Part shown: piece by piece, positions 44,429-52,965 of the stretch
Numbering within the stretch: position 1 is the first letter of the stretch
Layout of the letters: the number at the start of each line of letters is the position of its first letter
From: Pseudomonas multiresinivorans
Lineage (GTDB): Bacteria; Pseudomonadota; Gammaproteobacteria; Pseudomonadales; Pseudomonadaceae
DNA: 64,000 nt
Assembly: GCF_012971725.1 (NCBI RefSeq)
Contig: NZ_CP048833.1
Span: 4,836,001-4,900,000 of the forward strand
Reading direction: 5' to 3'
The notes under the pieces: generated by a model
Told to the model about the DNA's origin: nothing
The model's input: only the letters and a program-made list of their open reading frames with translations
Databases searched by the model: none
Position numbers and translations under genes: made by a program

Positions 44429-45030
44429 CGAGCGCGCACCCGCAGCGTGCTGGCTACGGCCCAGTCAGACCCATTGATGGAATCGACAATCTTCTGATAC
44501 ATCGCCTGCCATGTCGGGATTCGGTCATCGTTCTTCAGGAACGGCTCGGCGGCGAGCAGAGACGCATAGAGGTAGGCTGACGGAAAATCGGTGATGAGCC
44601 AGTTGACCGGTGCCAGATCGCTCAGAGGCGGCAGTTGTTGCTGGTAGGTCAGGAGCAGCTGGTACGCAGCGTCAGGGATCGGTGCCAGCTCTGCATTGAA
44701 GCCAATGATGGTGTAGACGATTGGCTGGCCTGAGGCGGAGCTTGAATAGTCTGCGCTGATCTCGTCAGGAGTGCGGTACGCCAGCGGCTGGCTATACGGG
44801 ACATTCACCCGGAAGCGGCGAAGCTCATGCATATCCGTCGGCAACGCTACATTCGCCACCCCGGCAGTGGTGTTCAGGATCACCTGGGATTCCATCTGCC
44901 TGGCTTTCAGGTCCAGGCTGAGCTGATCCTCGCCCATGCGGATGAAGTCAGTGACGCGCGCAGTCAGATCGTTCCGGTTCAGCCAATCAGCAACGGCGGC
45001 CTGAAGTTCCGCGTAGTTGGAAATGCTCAT
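44425..45030 (-). CDS. P22 gp4-like head-to-tail adaptor
   Basis: 201 residues: helical N-terminus NYAELQAAVADWLNRNDLTARVTDFIRMGEDQL, the conserved LPTDMHELRRFRV strand, LLLTYQQQLPPLSD and FPSAYLYASLLAAEPFL. This pattern is the portal-binding tail accessory factor of short-tailed phages. Coupled to the gp10-like gene by an ATGA overlap. Confidence 0.78.
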   Translation of the reverse strand: MSISNYAELQAAVADWLNRNDLTARVTDFIRMGEDQLSLDLKARQMESQVILNTTAGVANVALPTDMHELRRFRVNVPYSQPLAYRTPDEISADYSSSASGQPIVYTIIGFNAELAPIPDAAYQLLLTYQQQLPPLSDLAPVNWLITDFPSAYLYASLLAAEPFLKNDDRIPTWQAMYQKIVDSINGSDWAVASTLRVRAR

Positions 45031-45320
45031 ACAGCCCCCGGCCAGACGCGGAACGCCTTCAGGTCAGGATCATTGAGCATGCGCTTGATGTGCTCTTTGT
45101 TGGCACACCACTCGTGGAAGGTGATGTCGTGCTTATTGCAGTAGTGCTCAATCATCACATAAGGAATGCGAGCCGCATGCTTCATCTCGGAATCGCCGTA
45201 GATTCCGGCGTTGTGCTTAGCCTTGGTGAATTCCGCGATGGGCGTGCAGTCCTGGGTGCGCTCGACGGTCATTTTGCCGTCGTGGAAGTGGAACTTGGTG
45301 TCCAGATCCAGCGCATCCAT
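45027..45320 (-). CDS. phage hypothetical protein
   Basis: 97 residues, His-rich (FHFHDGK, KHAARIPYVMIEHYCNKHDITFHEWCANKEH). No family recognised. Overlaps both neighbours by 1-4 bases within the head-tail block. Confidence 0.68.
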   Translation of the reverse strand: MDALDLDTKFHFHDGKMTVERTQDCTPIAEFTKAKHNAGIYGDSEMKHAARIPYVMIEHYCNKHDITFHEWCANKEHIKRMLNDPDLKAFRVWPGAV

Positions 45321-45634
45321 TACATGTTCTCCATCGGCGAAATCTGCACGACGCCAGCGGCCGCAACCTGGATGGCTGCGACGGTATCCAGACCGCTAGC
45401 CACAGCCAGAACCACGGCATCACCTGGCTGAACAAGAAGGTCCGTTGCAATGGCGGTCTGTGCGCCCTTGCCAATGCGGACATAGGCCGCGGCAGTGGCA
45501 GCGATACGGATATAGCGCGGGAACTCGCCGCTCTGCGCCTTGGGAATGGCTGCGCTGGCAGAGGCAGCGCCAGTGGCGATGGTCGAACCAGTCACGGTCA
45601 CAGTGATCGCGCTGGCGATGAAAACTTTGCTCAT
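45320..45634 (-). CDS. phage hypothetical protein, possible virion decoration
   Basis: 104 residues, Ala/Val/Thr-rich beta protein (FIASAITVTVTGSTIATGAASASAAIP, LLVQPGDAVVLAVASGLDTVAAIQVAAAG). ATG 45634 has GGAG upstream. Composition is like small head-decoration proteins, but this is only suggestive. Confidence 0.65.
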   Translation of the reverse strand: MSKVFIASAITVTVTGSTIATGAASASAAIPKAQSGEFPRYIRIAATAAAYVRIGKGAQTAIATDLLVQPGDAVVLAVASGLDTVAAIQVAAAGVVQISPMENM

Positions 45635-45652
45635 GGCTGGCTCCAAAGAGAG

Positions 45653-45670
45653 CCGCCCCCGAAGGGGCGG
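45653..45670 (-). terminator. UUCG-capped hairpin between two head genes
   Basis: Minus strand: CCGCCCC-TTCG-GGGGCGG, then CTCTCTTT. Very stable tetraloop hairpin with a weak T-run; partial terminator or mRNA-processing/stability element. Confidence 0.6.
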
Positions 45671-45674
45671 AGGA

Positions 45675-46097
45675 TCAGGCCGGGTTCAGCAGGACGCTGA
45701 TTGCCCCGACAGCAGAGGTCGGAGTACCGGTGAGGTCGAAGACGATGGAGTCGCCAGCCGCGAGGCGAAGGTCGCTCGGGGTGGTGGACAGGACGAGGGT
45801 TTGCTGGGTGTTCACGGTTCCGACGAGGTTGAAGCTGCCGGTGTGAAGCACGGTTCCCGATGCGAGCGCGGTGCCGCTGGCTGCTTTGCGGATTACTGCA
45901 GTGCAGGCGCCGCCAGTGCCAGCCACGTCGACGCGGCCACGAATAGCCTTGACGATGCAGGCGCGGTCAGCGGTGAACATGGTGCAGTCCACTGCGCTTG
46001 CGGTGTAGTTGAGGGTGATCGGAATGAAGCCGCCGTCGCCGCTATCGACGCCCTCGATACCGAGGGAGCCGTCAGCGACTTGCTTGATCTGGGGCAT
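45675..46097 (-). CDS. phage head-associated protein (possible decoration)
   Basis: 140 residues, beta-rich and Thr/Ala-rich (FIPITLNYTASAVDCTMFTADRACIVKAIRGRVDVAGTGGACTAVIRKA). It follows the capsid gene and is bracketed by two UUCG-capped hairpins, implying its own transcript level. Decoration or cement protein is plausible by position. Confidence 0.68.
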   Translation of the reverse strand: MPQIKQVADGSLGIEGVDSGDGGFIPITLNYTASAVDCTMFTADRACIVKAIRGRVDVAGTGGACTAVIRKAASGTALASGTVLHTGSFNLVGTVNTQQTLVLSTTPSDLRLAAGDSIVFDLTGTPTSAVGAISVLLNPA

Positions 46098-46110
46098 GTT
46101 GCTGTCTCCT

Positions 46111-46138
46111 AAAAGAAAAAGGGGAGCCGAAGCTCCCC
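46111..46138 (-). terminator. strong UUCG-capped terminator after the capsid gene
   Basis: Minus strand: GGGGAGC-TTCG-GCTCCCC followed by TTTTTCTTTT. Good intrinsic terminator immediately after the major capsid gene; may set a high capsid-to-downstream ratio. Confidence 0.85.
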
Positions 46139-46155
46139 TCTAGATGCCGTTACGA

Positions 46156-47079
46156 TCAGGCGACGTCGTATACAGCGCCGTTGGCCTTCGGAGCGCGCGC
46201 TTCCACGGTCCACTCAGCGAGAAGCTCGCGCTTCTCGGAGTCGCCAGTCTTGGCAAGCTCCATGGTCTGGAACGGACGCAGGTAGCAGATGGCCCACTTG
46301 GCCGACTCCAGCACGAACACATCGTTCGCATCCTGGAAGCGGCTCGGCACGGCCTTCAGCTCGCCGAAGTCGCTCACATACACATCCACGGAGGCGAACA
46401 CCTTGGCGTCCTCGGACTTGTCGAAGCGGGTGGCGTTACCGGTGAAGGTGGAGAAGGTCTGCTTGGCCTTCGGCGGGAGCAGGATGGTGTCCGGATCGCC
46501 GCCAGCGGTGAAGCACTGTTGCAGAACGTTCTTCATGCGGGATTCAGTGAAGGCGACTGCGGTGCCCTTGGTACGGCCGGTGTTGCCGGTGTACGAAGCC
46601 AGGGTGCCGCCGTTGCGGTCCACGTTGTCCACGACCCAGCCAACCAGACCACGTGCTTGACGCGGCGCGGTTGCAGTCACATCCAGCTGGGTTGCCGAGC
46701 TTTCCATGTCGCGGCGCAGCTCAAGGGAAGCCAGGGAGAGCTGATAGGCCAGCTCGTCCTTGCGGCCTGCCGGATTCATCGCCTGCTGGGTGCCCGAGAC
46801 GATCACGGTCTTGGTCGAGATCTGGGTGCGGTTGTTGAGGCGCACAGTCGGGGTGACGGTCTTGGCGGTAGCATCATCGCCTTCAGCCTGGGCGTTGGTG
46901 GTGACCGCAGCAGCCAGATCCTGGGTCTGCCATTCATGCAGGGTGTTGGACGCCTTGGATTTGGCGGCCATGGAGATGAACGGCGTGGCGGTCGGGCTGA
47001 TGCGGTAGATGATGTCGGTCAGGTCCTCACGGTTACCGATAGCGGCAGTGGTGAGGAAGGTATTCGCGGGTGCGGCCAT
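46156..47079 (-). CDS. major capsid protein, SU10/DUF5309 type
   Basis: 307 residues with the SU10-type capsid features: N-terminal NREDLTDIIYRISPTATPFISMAAKSKASNTLHEWQTQDL, GTQQAMNPAGRKDELAYQLSLASLELRRDME, and the C-terminal VLESAKWAICYLRPFQTMELAKTGDSEKRELLAEWTVEARAPKANG. This last stretch is nearly invariant in the family. HK97 fold. It lies directly after the scaffold gene. Confidence 0.93.
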   Translation of the reverse strand: MAAPANTFLTTAAIGNREDLTDIIYRISPTATPFISMAAKSKASNTLHEWQTQDLAAAVTTNAQAEGDDATAKTVTPTVRLNNRTQISTKTVIVSGTQQAMNPAGRKDELAYQLSLASLELRRDMESSATQLDVTATAPRQARGLVGWVVDNVDRNGGTLASYTGNTGRTKGTAVAFTESRMKNVLQQCFTAGGDPDTILLPPKAKQTFSTFTGNATRFDKSEDAKVFASVDVYVSDFGELKAVPSRFQDANDVFVLESAKWAICYLRPFQTMELAKTGDSEKRELLAEWTVEARAPKANGAVYDVA

Positions 47080-47094
47080 GATGGCGACTCCTGA

Positions 47095-48081
47095 TTAGAG
47101 AATTTCTGCGAATGCGCGGGCGCCCGCATCGATGGAGCCGGACTTGCTCAGCTGCTTCATGGCAGCAGTCCGCTTATCGATGTTTTTGGATTCGCTCACG
47201 CCGGGCTTGACCACTCGCTGCGGTGCTTCCTGGACCTTCTTGGCTTGCGCTTTGGCATTGGCCATGAGGTCGCGGTAACGCATCGCGTCACGTGCGATGA
47301 GCACATGTCGGTGATCGATCACTGCTTGAATTTCGGCGCTGTCAAAGCCCTGCTCTTGCAGGAACTTCGAGATGGCGCCTTGTTCGGCTGAGGCCTTCGC
47401 GTCGTCCTTCCAATCCGGGAGCTTGGCGAGAAGTGCTTCCCGCTGCTCGGACAGGTAACTAGCCTGGGCTTGCGCCTGTTCGGCCTGGTATTGCTGTGCG
47501 ACTAGTTGTTGCTCGGCCATGACTTGCTGATAGCGAGCTTGTCTCTCTTGCAAGAGATGCTGCTGCCGCAATGCCTCAACCGGGTTCTCGTCGATCAGCT
47601 TTTGCCAGTCGATTTGGCTCTGGTGTTCCAGAACCGATTCCAACTGCACCTGCATGCGCTGCAGGTTGTTGAAGTAGTGTTCCCTCTCCTGGTTGGCCTG
47701 GCTGCGCTCGGAATCAGCCTGCTTGCGCAGCTCTGCGGCTTCCTGGGTCTTGCGGGTGTAGTCGGATTGGCGCTGGTAGCCGTTCTTCAGCTCATCCAGC
47801 GTGACTTCAACCTCTTTTCCGTCCACCTTCACGGTGAACTTTGGAGGCTCGTTTTCATCACCATCTTGGCCGTCATTTGCGCCATCAGCGTCGGCATCTT
47901 GGTCAAGACTTGCATCGGCGCCATCGGCATCGGCGTCAGATGCATTCGCGTTGGCGTCATGCGCACTGGCATCTTGATCGCCGTTAACATCTGTGCCGTT
48001 TTGATCAATAGGCTCTGCGAAAAGTTGGGCGAACGCGTCCGCCCCGCCATCTACGTTGAGTGGCGCGGATTTCATCGACAT
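47095..48081 (-). CDS. phage scaffolding protein with acidic repeat
   Basis: 328 residues. N-terminal 75 residues are Asp/Ala/Asn low-complexity repeats (DADADGAD-type). A short beta segment FTVKVDGKEVEVTLDELKNGYQRQSDYTRKTQE follows, then a long coiled coil (about 110-240) and a basic C-terminus (KNIDKRTAAMKQLSKSG) that would bind capsid. Position between portal and capsid is canonical. Confidence 0.85.
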   Translation of the reverse strand: MSMKSAPLNVDGGADAFAQLFAEPIDQNGTDVNGDQDASAHDANANASDADADGADASLDQDADADGANDGQDGDENEPPKFTVKVDGKEVEVTLDELKNGYQRQSDYTRKTQEAAELRKQADSERSQANQEREHYFNNLQRMQVQLESVLEHQSQIDWQKLIDENPVEALRQQHLLQERQARYQQVMAEQQLVAQQYQAEQAQAQASYLSEQREALLAKLPDWKDDAKASAEQGAISKFLQEQGFDSAEIQAVIDHRHVLIARDAMRYRDLMANAKAQAKKVQEAPQRVVKPGVSESKNIDKRTAAMKQLSKSGSIDAGARAFAEIL

Positions 48082-48135
48082 GGATTGCCCTCGGCTATCT
48101 ACGGATTAGGACGGAACGTCCGGTGAGCATTGCGT

Positions 48136-48426
48136 TTATTGCGGCCAGATCCCGCGGGCGCGGTCTGCGAGGGTTTTCTTGTGCTGCAGTTCCTTCTCCG
48201 CCAGCTTCCCGCTGTCCAGAGTCGACTGGATCGCTTTGTGCAGCTTCCGCAGCATCTGGAGCGTCAGGAATATCTTTTCGCGGCCCTCCACGTCTCTTGC
48301 CGGGGATTCCTGCCACGCCTTCGTCAGTTCCTGCTCTACGTCTGCCCATACTTGGATGAACACCTCGTTCTCAAGGACCTCGCGGGCCCGGTTCGCGTCG
48401 TATAGCTGCTTCTCAAGCGTTGCCAT
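48136..48426 (-). CDS. phage hypothetical protein between portal and scaffold
   Basis: 96 residues, fully helical and charged (LEKQLYDANRAREVLENEVFIQVWADVEQELTKAW). It overlaps the portal stop by 14 bases. Resembles small helical accessory proteins of head genes; no family assigned. Confidence 0.75.
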   Translation of the reverse strand: MATLEKQLYDANRAREVLENEVFIQVWADVEQELTKAWQESPARDVEGREKIFLTLQMLRKLHKAIQSTLDSGKLAEKELQHKKTLADRARGIWPQ

Positions 48427-50683
48427 TCGGCGCCTCTTTGCTGGCTGCGGAGGTTCTTGCGTTGCTCATGCTGGTATGGGCCTGGATCTGGGCGACCAAG
48501 ACCTTGGTTTCGTTGTCCTGGATTGTCTTCCAGCGGTCGAATTCGAGCTCCATGGCTTTCCGCTCGGTTTCCTGCTGCTCTTTCAGGGCATCCAGTTCAG
48601 CCTGTTGCTGCGCCTTCAGGGCTTGCTGTTGCGCTTCGGCTTGCTGGCGGTTGATATCCACCTCGGCTTGCAGCTGCATGCGTGCCTGCTCAGTCTTCAG
48701 CTCGTACTCGCGCTTGACCTGCTCAAGCTGAGCCTCATGTTGAAGCTCCATCTGCTTCAGCTGGCCCTGAGCCTGAATCTTGGCCTGCTCGATCTGCATC
48801 TGGCCCTGCGCCTTGATCTGCTCGGGGTCAGGCTTGTTCTGCGGCGGCTGCTTGGAGGGATCGGTGAAGAATTTCTCTGTATTCTTGAACCCGAGCTGCT
48901 TCGCCATTTCGGTTGCGGCGTTGAAGATGTTCTCGGGGTTGGCGATACCGATGGCCATGCCCTGAGCTTGAGCCTGACCAAGCATCATCAGGTGCTGAAC
49001 CTTCTGGTCCTTGTTGCCCATGCCAATGCCGACGTTGATGGTTACGTCGAATTGGTTGCGCCACTCTCGAGGATCGATATCGACCCAGCCGCCAGTGAGC
49101 TTCACGACCTGCTTCTTCTCTTGGTACTGGCAAACCAGCTTCAGGATTTGCTTGAACAGCTCGACATAGCCCTCAGCGAAGTTGCGCGCGATGAGGTCAA
49201 GGCGCATGTCCGCCCGATTGGTGATGATGTTCACCCCGGTCGCGGTTTCGTTGAGGTTCTTGTTGTCGTTGCCCTGCGAGTACCGAGTCCATCCGGTCTT
49301 GTTCTCCAGGTCTTCCTGCATGTACTCCATGAGCTGCATGGATGTGGCAATGTCAGGAGCGCCTTGATCAAGACGACCCACAGCGCCTGGAGTCTTGATG
49401 CGCACCACGCCGCCTGGGCGCGAGGTCAGCAGGTCATCCAGATTCACCTGATCCTGAACAGCGAAGTACCGGCCATTGACGGTCAGGTACATGTTGTCCA
49501 GCTGGGCGCGAAGGATGCTGGTCTTGATCTTCTGGCTTTCCATCGACAGATCAGCGATGGACAGGCCGAAGAACTGGTGCGGCAGCGGGATCGGCGTAAT
49601 CGATACGAACGGGATCAGGTCAACCGTCTCGTTGTCGAGAAGCGTATTGCCAGCCATGGTGACCTTGCGAAGCTCGGCAATGCCGTCCTCGTCGTAGTCA
49701 ACCCGCAGATAGGCCTCTAGAACCCATATGCGCTCCTGACTCTCGTCGGGCGTCGGATCCTGATCCATGTAGGCGTTCTCGTCGTTCCAGCTGAGGCGCT
49801 GGATACGCTCGGAGTTCATAGCCTGACCGGAATCCTCAGTTCCAAGCTGGTCCACGTTCTTGTAGCCCATGGACTTCAGCTCGGAACGAGTGCGCTGCAC
49901 GCGGTGAGCCACGAAGCCTGCCGTCTCGATGTCCTTCGCGTTGCGTGCGATTAGGAACTCTTCAGGCGGCACGTTCTCGATGCAGACGCAGCCATCGGTG
50001 CGCACGCGCTTGCATACGACGTCGTAGACCAGCTTTGGAGGCTCAGCCTCGATCTGAGCGATCTGCTGCTGAATCTGTGGAGCAGCCTGTGGATTCTGCT
50101 GGAGCTGAAGCATCAACATTGTGATGGCTTCTTGACGCTGTGCAGCATCGTCCTGATCTTCGTAGGTATTCTGCGCGACGATCTCTATTTCATCGTCGTT
50201 GGCGAGCTGCACAAGCTCGATATCGCTCAGCCCGCGGTATTCCTCTCGCTTCTCTTCGTTGCGAGTGTCCCACCAGACTTTGAGGATGCCGTTCTTCTGG
50301 AGCAGCGCATCCTTCATCCAGGTGTAAGCAATGCGGTGACCGTTGTTCTTCTTGGTGAACAGGTAGTTCACGTATTCGGTCGCCTGCTTGGCCTTCCCTT
50401 CATCCTCAGGCTTGGTCGGCTCGAACTCAGCCACGCAGTCAGTGCCGACGAAGGTCACCATCAGCTGCGGCAGCATGGACTCGATGGTATCGCGCACGTC
50501 AGTGGAGACGACGCTCGAGCGCCCATCTACCTCAGGTGGCGATAGATCACCCACCGGCAGGCCGTAGTAGTAGTAGTCCGCCTTCTGGCGCGCCATGGAC
50601 AGCTTCGATGACGAATACCCAAGCGACTGGCGCATCTCTTCTGAGACGATGGCCTTCAGCTCGTCTTCGGTCATTTTTGCCAT
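48413..50683 (-). CDS. P22-like portal protein
   Basis: 756 residues. Core features: YYYYGLPVGDLSPPEVDGRSSVVSTDVRDTIESMLPQLM, FTKKNNGHRIAYTWMKDALLQKNGILKVWWD, PFVSITPIPLPHQFFGLSIADLSMESQKIKTSILRAQLDN. The C-terminal 130 residues are a Gln/Glu-rich coiled coil, consistent with a barrel as in P22. Size fits the family. It is 7 bases downstream of the terminase gene. Confidence 0.92.
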   Translation of the reverse strand: MAKMTEDELKAIVSEEMRQSLGYSSSKLSMARQKADYYYYGLPVGDLSPPEVDGRSSVVSTDVRDTIESMLPQLMVTFVGTDCVAEFEPTKPEDEGKAKQATEYVNYLFTKKNNGHRIAYTWMKDALLQKNGILKVWWDTRNEEKREEYRGLSDIELVQLANDDEIEIVAQNTYEDQDDAAQRQEAITMLMLQLQQNPQAAPQIQQQIAQIEAEPPKLVYDVVCKRVRTDGCVCIENVPPEEFLIARNAKDIETAGFVAHRVQRTRSELKSMGYKNVDQLGTEDSGQAMNSERIQRLSWNDENAYMDQDPTPDESQERIWVLEAYLRVDYDEDGIAELRKVTMAGNTLLDNETVDLIPFVSITPIPLPHQFFGLSIADLSMESQKIKTSILRAQLDNMYLTVNGRYFAVQDQVNLDDLLTSRPGGVVRIKTPGAVGRLDQGAPDIATSMQLMEYMQEDLENKTGWTRYSQGNDNKNLNETATGVNIITNRADMRLDLIARNFAEGYVELFKQILKLVCQYQEKKQVVKLTGGWVDIDPREWRNQFDVTINVGIGMGNKDQKVQHLMMLGQAQAQGMAIGIANPENIFNAATEMAKQLGFKNTEKFFTDPSKQPPQNKPDPEQIKAQGQMQIEQAKIQAQGQLKQMELQHEAQLEQVKREYELKTEQARMQLQAEVDINRQQAEAQQQALKAQQQAELDALKEQQETERKAMELEFDRWKTIQDNETKVLVAQIQAHTSMSNARTSAASKEAPNGNA

Positions 50684-50690
50684 GCTGGCC

Positions 50691-51950
50691 TCAAGCGTTG
50701 TTGTAGCGTGGGTAGTTCAGCGATCCGCCCCATTGCTCGTTGCTGAGCTGGTCGGAAACGATTGCGAGGTAGCGGAATGCGTCAGCGCCGTGGCTGAACT
50801 CGTCGTGCAGTGGCGCGCCAGGCTCATTGGTCTGCTGATTGATGTGCCGGCGATAGCGCTTGAGGCACTCGACAAGGCGCCCTGTGCGGTCCTTGTTGAA
50901 GTACACGCGGGGGAATACCTCGCGGGCCCGGTTGATGCCCTGCTCTACCGGCTGGTTGGGCACTTCCTGCACGCTCCAGCCAAGCTGGCCCATGACTTCG
51001 GCGTCCGACTTACCGCTCTGATGTCGCTTGTGATAGCCATCGTGCGGCAGATAGACGCTGCCCCAGTTGATGGGCTGACCATCCAGTTCAAGGCCACGCA
51101 GCTCAGCGCTGTATTCGGCGAGCGTGCGCTGATGCCCTTCGATGTAGTGAACGATGCGAATCTCGCCGGCCATCTTCTGGACGAGGATGATCGTCATGGC
51201 ATCGTTGAAGCCCAGGTCAAAGACAACGTGCGTCTTCAGCAGCCCATCGTGCGGGACGTGCATGATGCGCAACTCGGCCTGGCTCATCTGCTCGAAGTAG
51301 ATGGCGCCTTCCACTGCCGGCATGCATTTGCCTTCCCAGATATGGGCGTATTGCTCTGGCTTCATGGTTGCCTGCGCGTGCTGGCGTTCTTGCTCCAGCA
51401 CTGCGGGGAACCATGGGTTGTCGCTGTAGTTCATCAGCAGCGAAACGCAGTCAGGCGGCGGGTTGATCACAAAGCGCTGATGCGTCTCGTCTGACTCAAG
51501 TTGAGGGTTGTATGAAACCCAAACCTCGGAGCCTTCCTTACGAATCGTGGGAAGCAGCACGTCCCAGGACTTCTTGCCTACCGCGTGGGCCTCTTCGACC
51601 CAGACGATATCGACGCCCTCATAGGACTTGATCGAGTCGATCGTGTGCTGCTGGAGGCCGGCAAAGCTGAACTCGCTACCGTTGCGGCCCTTTATGTACA
51701 TCTGCTGGACTTCGTAGAACGTTCCCAACCCAAGCGCGGCAATCTGGTCAGCCAGCAGCTTGTGTACTGAGTCAGCGATGCTCTTCTGCACCTCGCGAGT
51801 GCAGAGAACACGCTTAGGCGTCATCGCAGCGTGGAGCAGCAGCGCCCGGGCAAAGCTCCATGACTTCGAGCTACCACGGCCACCGTAGGCGACCTTGTAC
51901 CGGTGCGGCTCAAACAGAAAGCTGAGCTTGTCCGGGAACTCGATGTTCAT
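50691..51950 (-). CDS. terminase large subunit
   Basis: 419-residue packaging ATPase-nuclease. Walker A GGRGSSKS at residues 23-30, Walker B VDIVWVEE at 113-120, RNase H-like nuclease with DLGFND at 245-250 and HDEFSHGADAFRYL near the C-terminus. Similar to PBSX/P22-class headful enzymes. Overlaps the small subunit by 4 bases. Confidence 0.95.
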   Translation of the reverse strand: MNIEFPDKLSFLFEPHRYKVAYGGRGSSKSWSFARALLLHAAMTPKRVLCTREVQKSIADSVHKLLADQIAALGLGTFYEVQQMYIKGRNGSEFSFAGLQQHTIDSIKSYEGVDIVWVEEAHAVGKKSWDVLLPTIRKEGSEVWVSYNPQLESDETHQRFVINPPPDCVSLLMNYSDNPWFPAVLEQERQHAQATMKPEQYAHIWEGKCMPAVEGAIYFEQMSQAELRIMHVPHDGLLKTHVVFDLGFNDAMTIILVQKMAGEIRIVHYIEGHQRTLAEYSAELRGLELDGQPINWGSVYLPHDGYHKRHQSGKSDAEVMGQLGWSVQEVPNQPVEQGINRAREVFPRVYFNKDRTGRLVECLKRYRRHINQQTNEPGAPLHDEFSHGADAFRYLAIVSDQLSNEQWGGSLNYPRYNNA

Positions 51951-52405
51951 TCAGGCTTGCGGAAGGTGATCGTGATGTTCTGATCTATTGGGCCGCCTTC
52001 ACCGCCTGTGTGCTGAAGCTGCTGTTTGTCGCCGTACTTCTTCGGCATGATCTTGGACAGATACCACTTGCGGACATCGATGCGGAGCTGCGAACGGCGG
52101 ACGTGATCGCCATTGATCTGCCATCCTATTCCCTGCCCTTCAGCATCCAGGCGCTCCATCCAATCGTTGGAAGCATCGTCCGCGATGTCGAACATCTCTT
52201 CCGCTAGAGCCTCGGCGCCTTCGTGCTTAGCCCTCACGTATTGGTCGCGGAACTGCTCATTGCGAGCAACCCAGCGCAGCACAGTGGCCTTATCAGGCAT
52301 CTCGTCATCACGACAGATGGTGCGCAGCGAATCGCCTTCTGCGAGGCGCAAGCAGATGACCTCAGCAAGATCTTCGCTGTAGTCAGTAGGTCTTCCGCCA
52401 GCCAT
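51947..52405 (-). CDS. terminase small subunit
   Basis: 152 residues. N-terminal DNA-binding helices (GGRPTDYSEDLAEVICLRLAEGDSLRTICRDDEMPDKATVLRWVARNEQFRDQY) followed by the oligomerisation core and MPKKYGDKQQLQHTG, a stretch typical of this family. ATG 52405 gives the standard MAGGRPT start; the frame runs 72 bases further up without a ribosome site. Confidence 0.9.
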   Translation of the reverse strand: MAGGRPTDYSEDLAEVICLRLAEGDSLRTICRDDEMPDKATVLRWVARNEQFRDQYVRAKHEGAEALAEEMFDIADDASNDWMERLDAEGQGIGWQINGDHVRRSQLRIDVRKWYLSKIMPKKYGDKQQLQHTGGEGGPIDQNITITFRKPE

Positions 52406-52413
52406 GTGAGTCT

Positions 52414-52566
52414 CTAAGAGACCATCCACCCAATCGCCCCAATGGCGATGAGGACGATCCCTGCAATGAACCGGCACCAGGCAACGACGATGTCGTCAGT
52501 GCGGTGCGAGTAGATGTATTAGGTGATGCCGAGGATGAGGAAGGCGGCGATGATGAGCTTGTTCAC
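52414..52566 (-). pseudogene. small two-TM phage membrane protein broken by an in-frame TAA
   Basis: GTG at 52566 overlaps the stop of the holin-like gene (GTGA). The frame reads VNKLIIAAFLILGIT, then TAA, then YIYSHRTDDIVVAWCRFIAGIVLIAIGAIGWMVS and a TAG at 52414 just before terminase. Both halves are sensible membrane protein and the 50-codon frame fills the gap exactly. A single nonsense change in a real gene is therefore the simplest reading. Confidence 0.6.
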
Positions 52567-52781
52567 TCCCCCAGCCTCTCTTGCAGTGCGCGTTTCTGCA
52601 GCTCGTGCAGCTCACGGTCCATACGGTATTTGCGCCGCTGATAGACCATGTTCGCGATGAATGTGAGGACCGCTGTCGCTATACCAACGATGATGCCCAC
52701 ATCGGTCAGGGTGAGACCGGAAAGGACGGAGATTCCCGCGCCTGCATAGCTGGCTGCGGACATAGCGCGGTCGTCGGTCAT
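52563..52781 (-). CDS. holin-like small membrane protein (HP1-type)
   Basis: 72 residues: LTLTDVGIIVGIATAVLTFIANMVYQRRKYRMDRELHELQKRALQERLGE, one or two membrane helices and a basic, amphipathic tail. This is the plan of HP1-like class holins. It is the first gene after the late promoter and Q-type terminator, 18 kb upstream of the lysozyme. Whether it or the 3TM protein times lysis is open. Confidence 0.72.
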   Translation of the reverse strand: MTDDRAMSAASYAGAGISVLSGLTLTDVGIIVGIATAVLTFIANMVYQRRKYRMDRELHELQKRALQERLGE

Positions 52782-52861
52782 ACTGCGGCACCGGGTTAGG
52801 CCATAGGGCCGCGTGAATAAAACGCCGGCTGTTCCACCGGCAGCGCTGGGAAAGCGCAGAA

Positions 52862-52890
52862 ACGAAAAAGCCCCGGCGCATGGCCGAGGC
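52862..52890 (-). terminator. terminator after the late promoter (tR'-like)
   Basis: Minus strand: GCCTCGGC-CATGC-GCCGGGGC (one G-T pair) followed by TTTTTCGTT. It lies about 30 bases downstream of the predicted late start site and before the first late gene, the expected target of Q antitermination. Confidence 0.82.
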
Positions 52891-52921
52891 TTCGAAGCGG
52901 TAAAACCGCAATTTGACTGAA

Positions 52922-52950
52922 ATCCTACACCTGGCAGTTAACACGCGCAA
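52922..52950 (-). promoter_or_regulatory. predicted late promoter (pR'-like)
   Basis: Minus strand TTGCGC, a spacer of exactly 17 bases, then TAGGAT. Placed between the Q gene (ends 52966) and the terminator at 52890, the lambdoid late-promoter position. Confidence 0.65.
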
Positions 52951-52965
52951 GTGTGTTTTCAGCTT

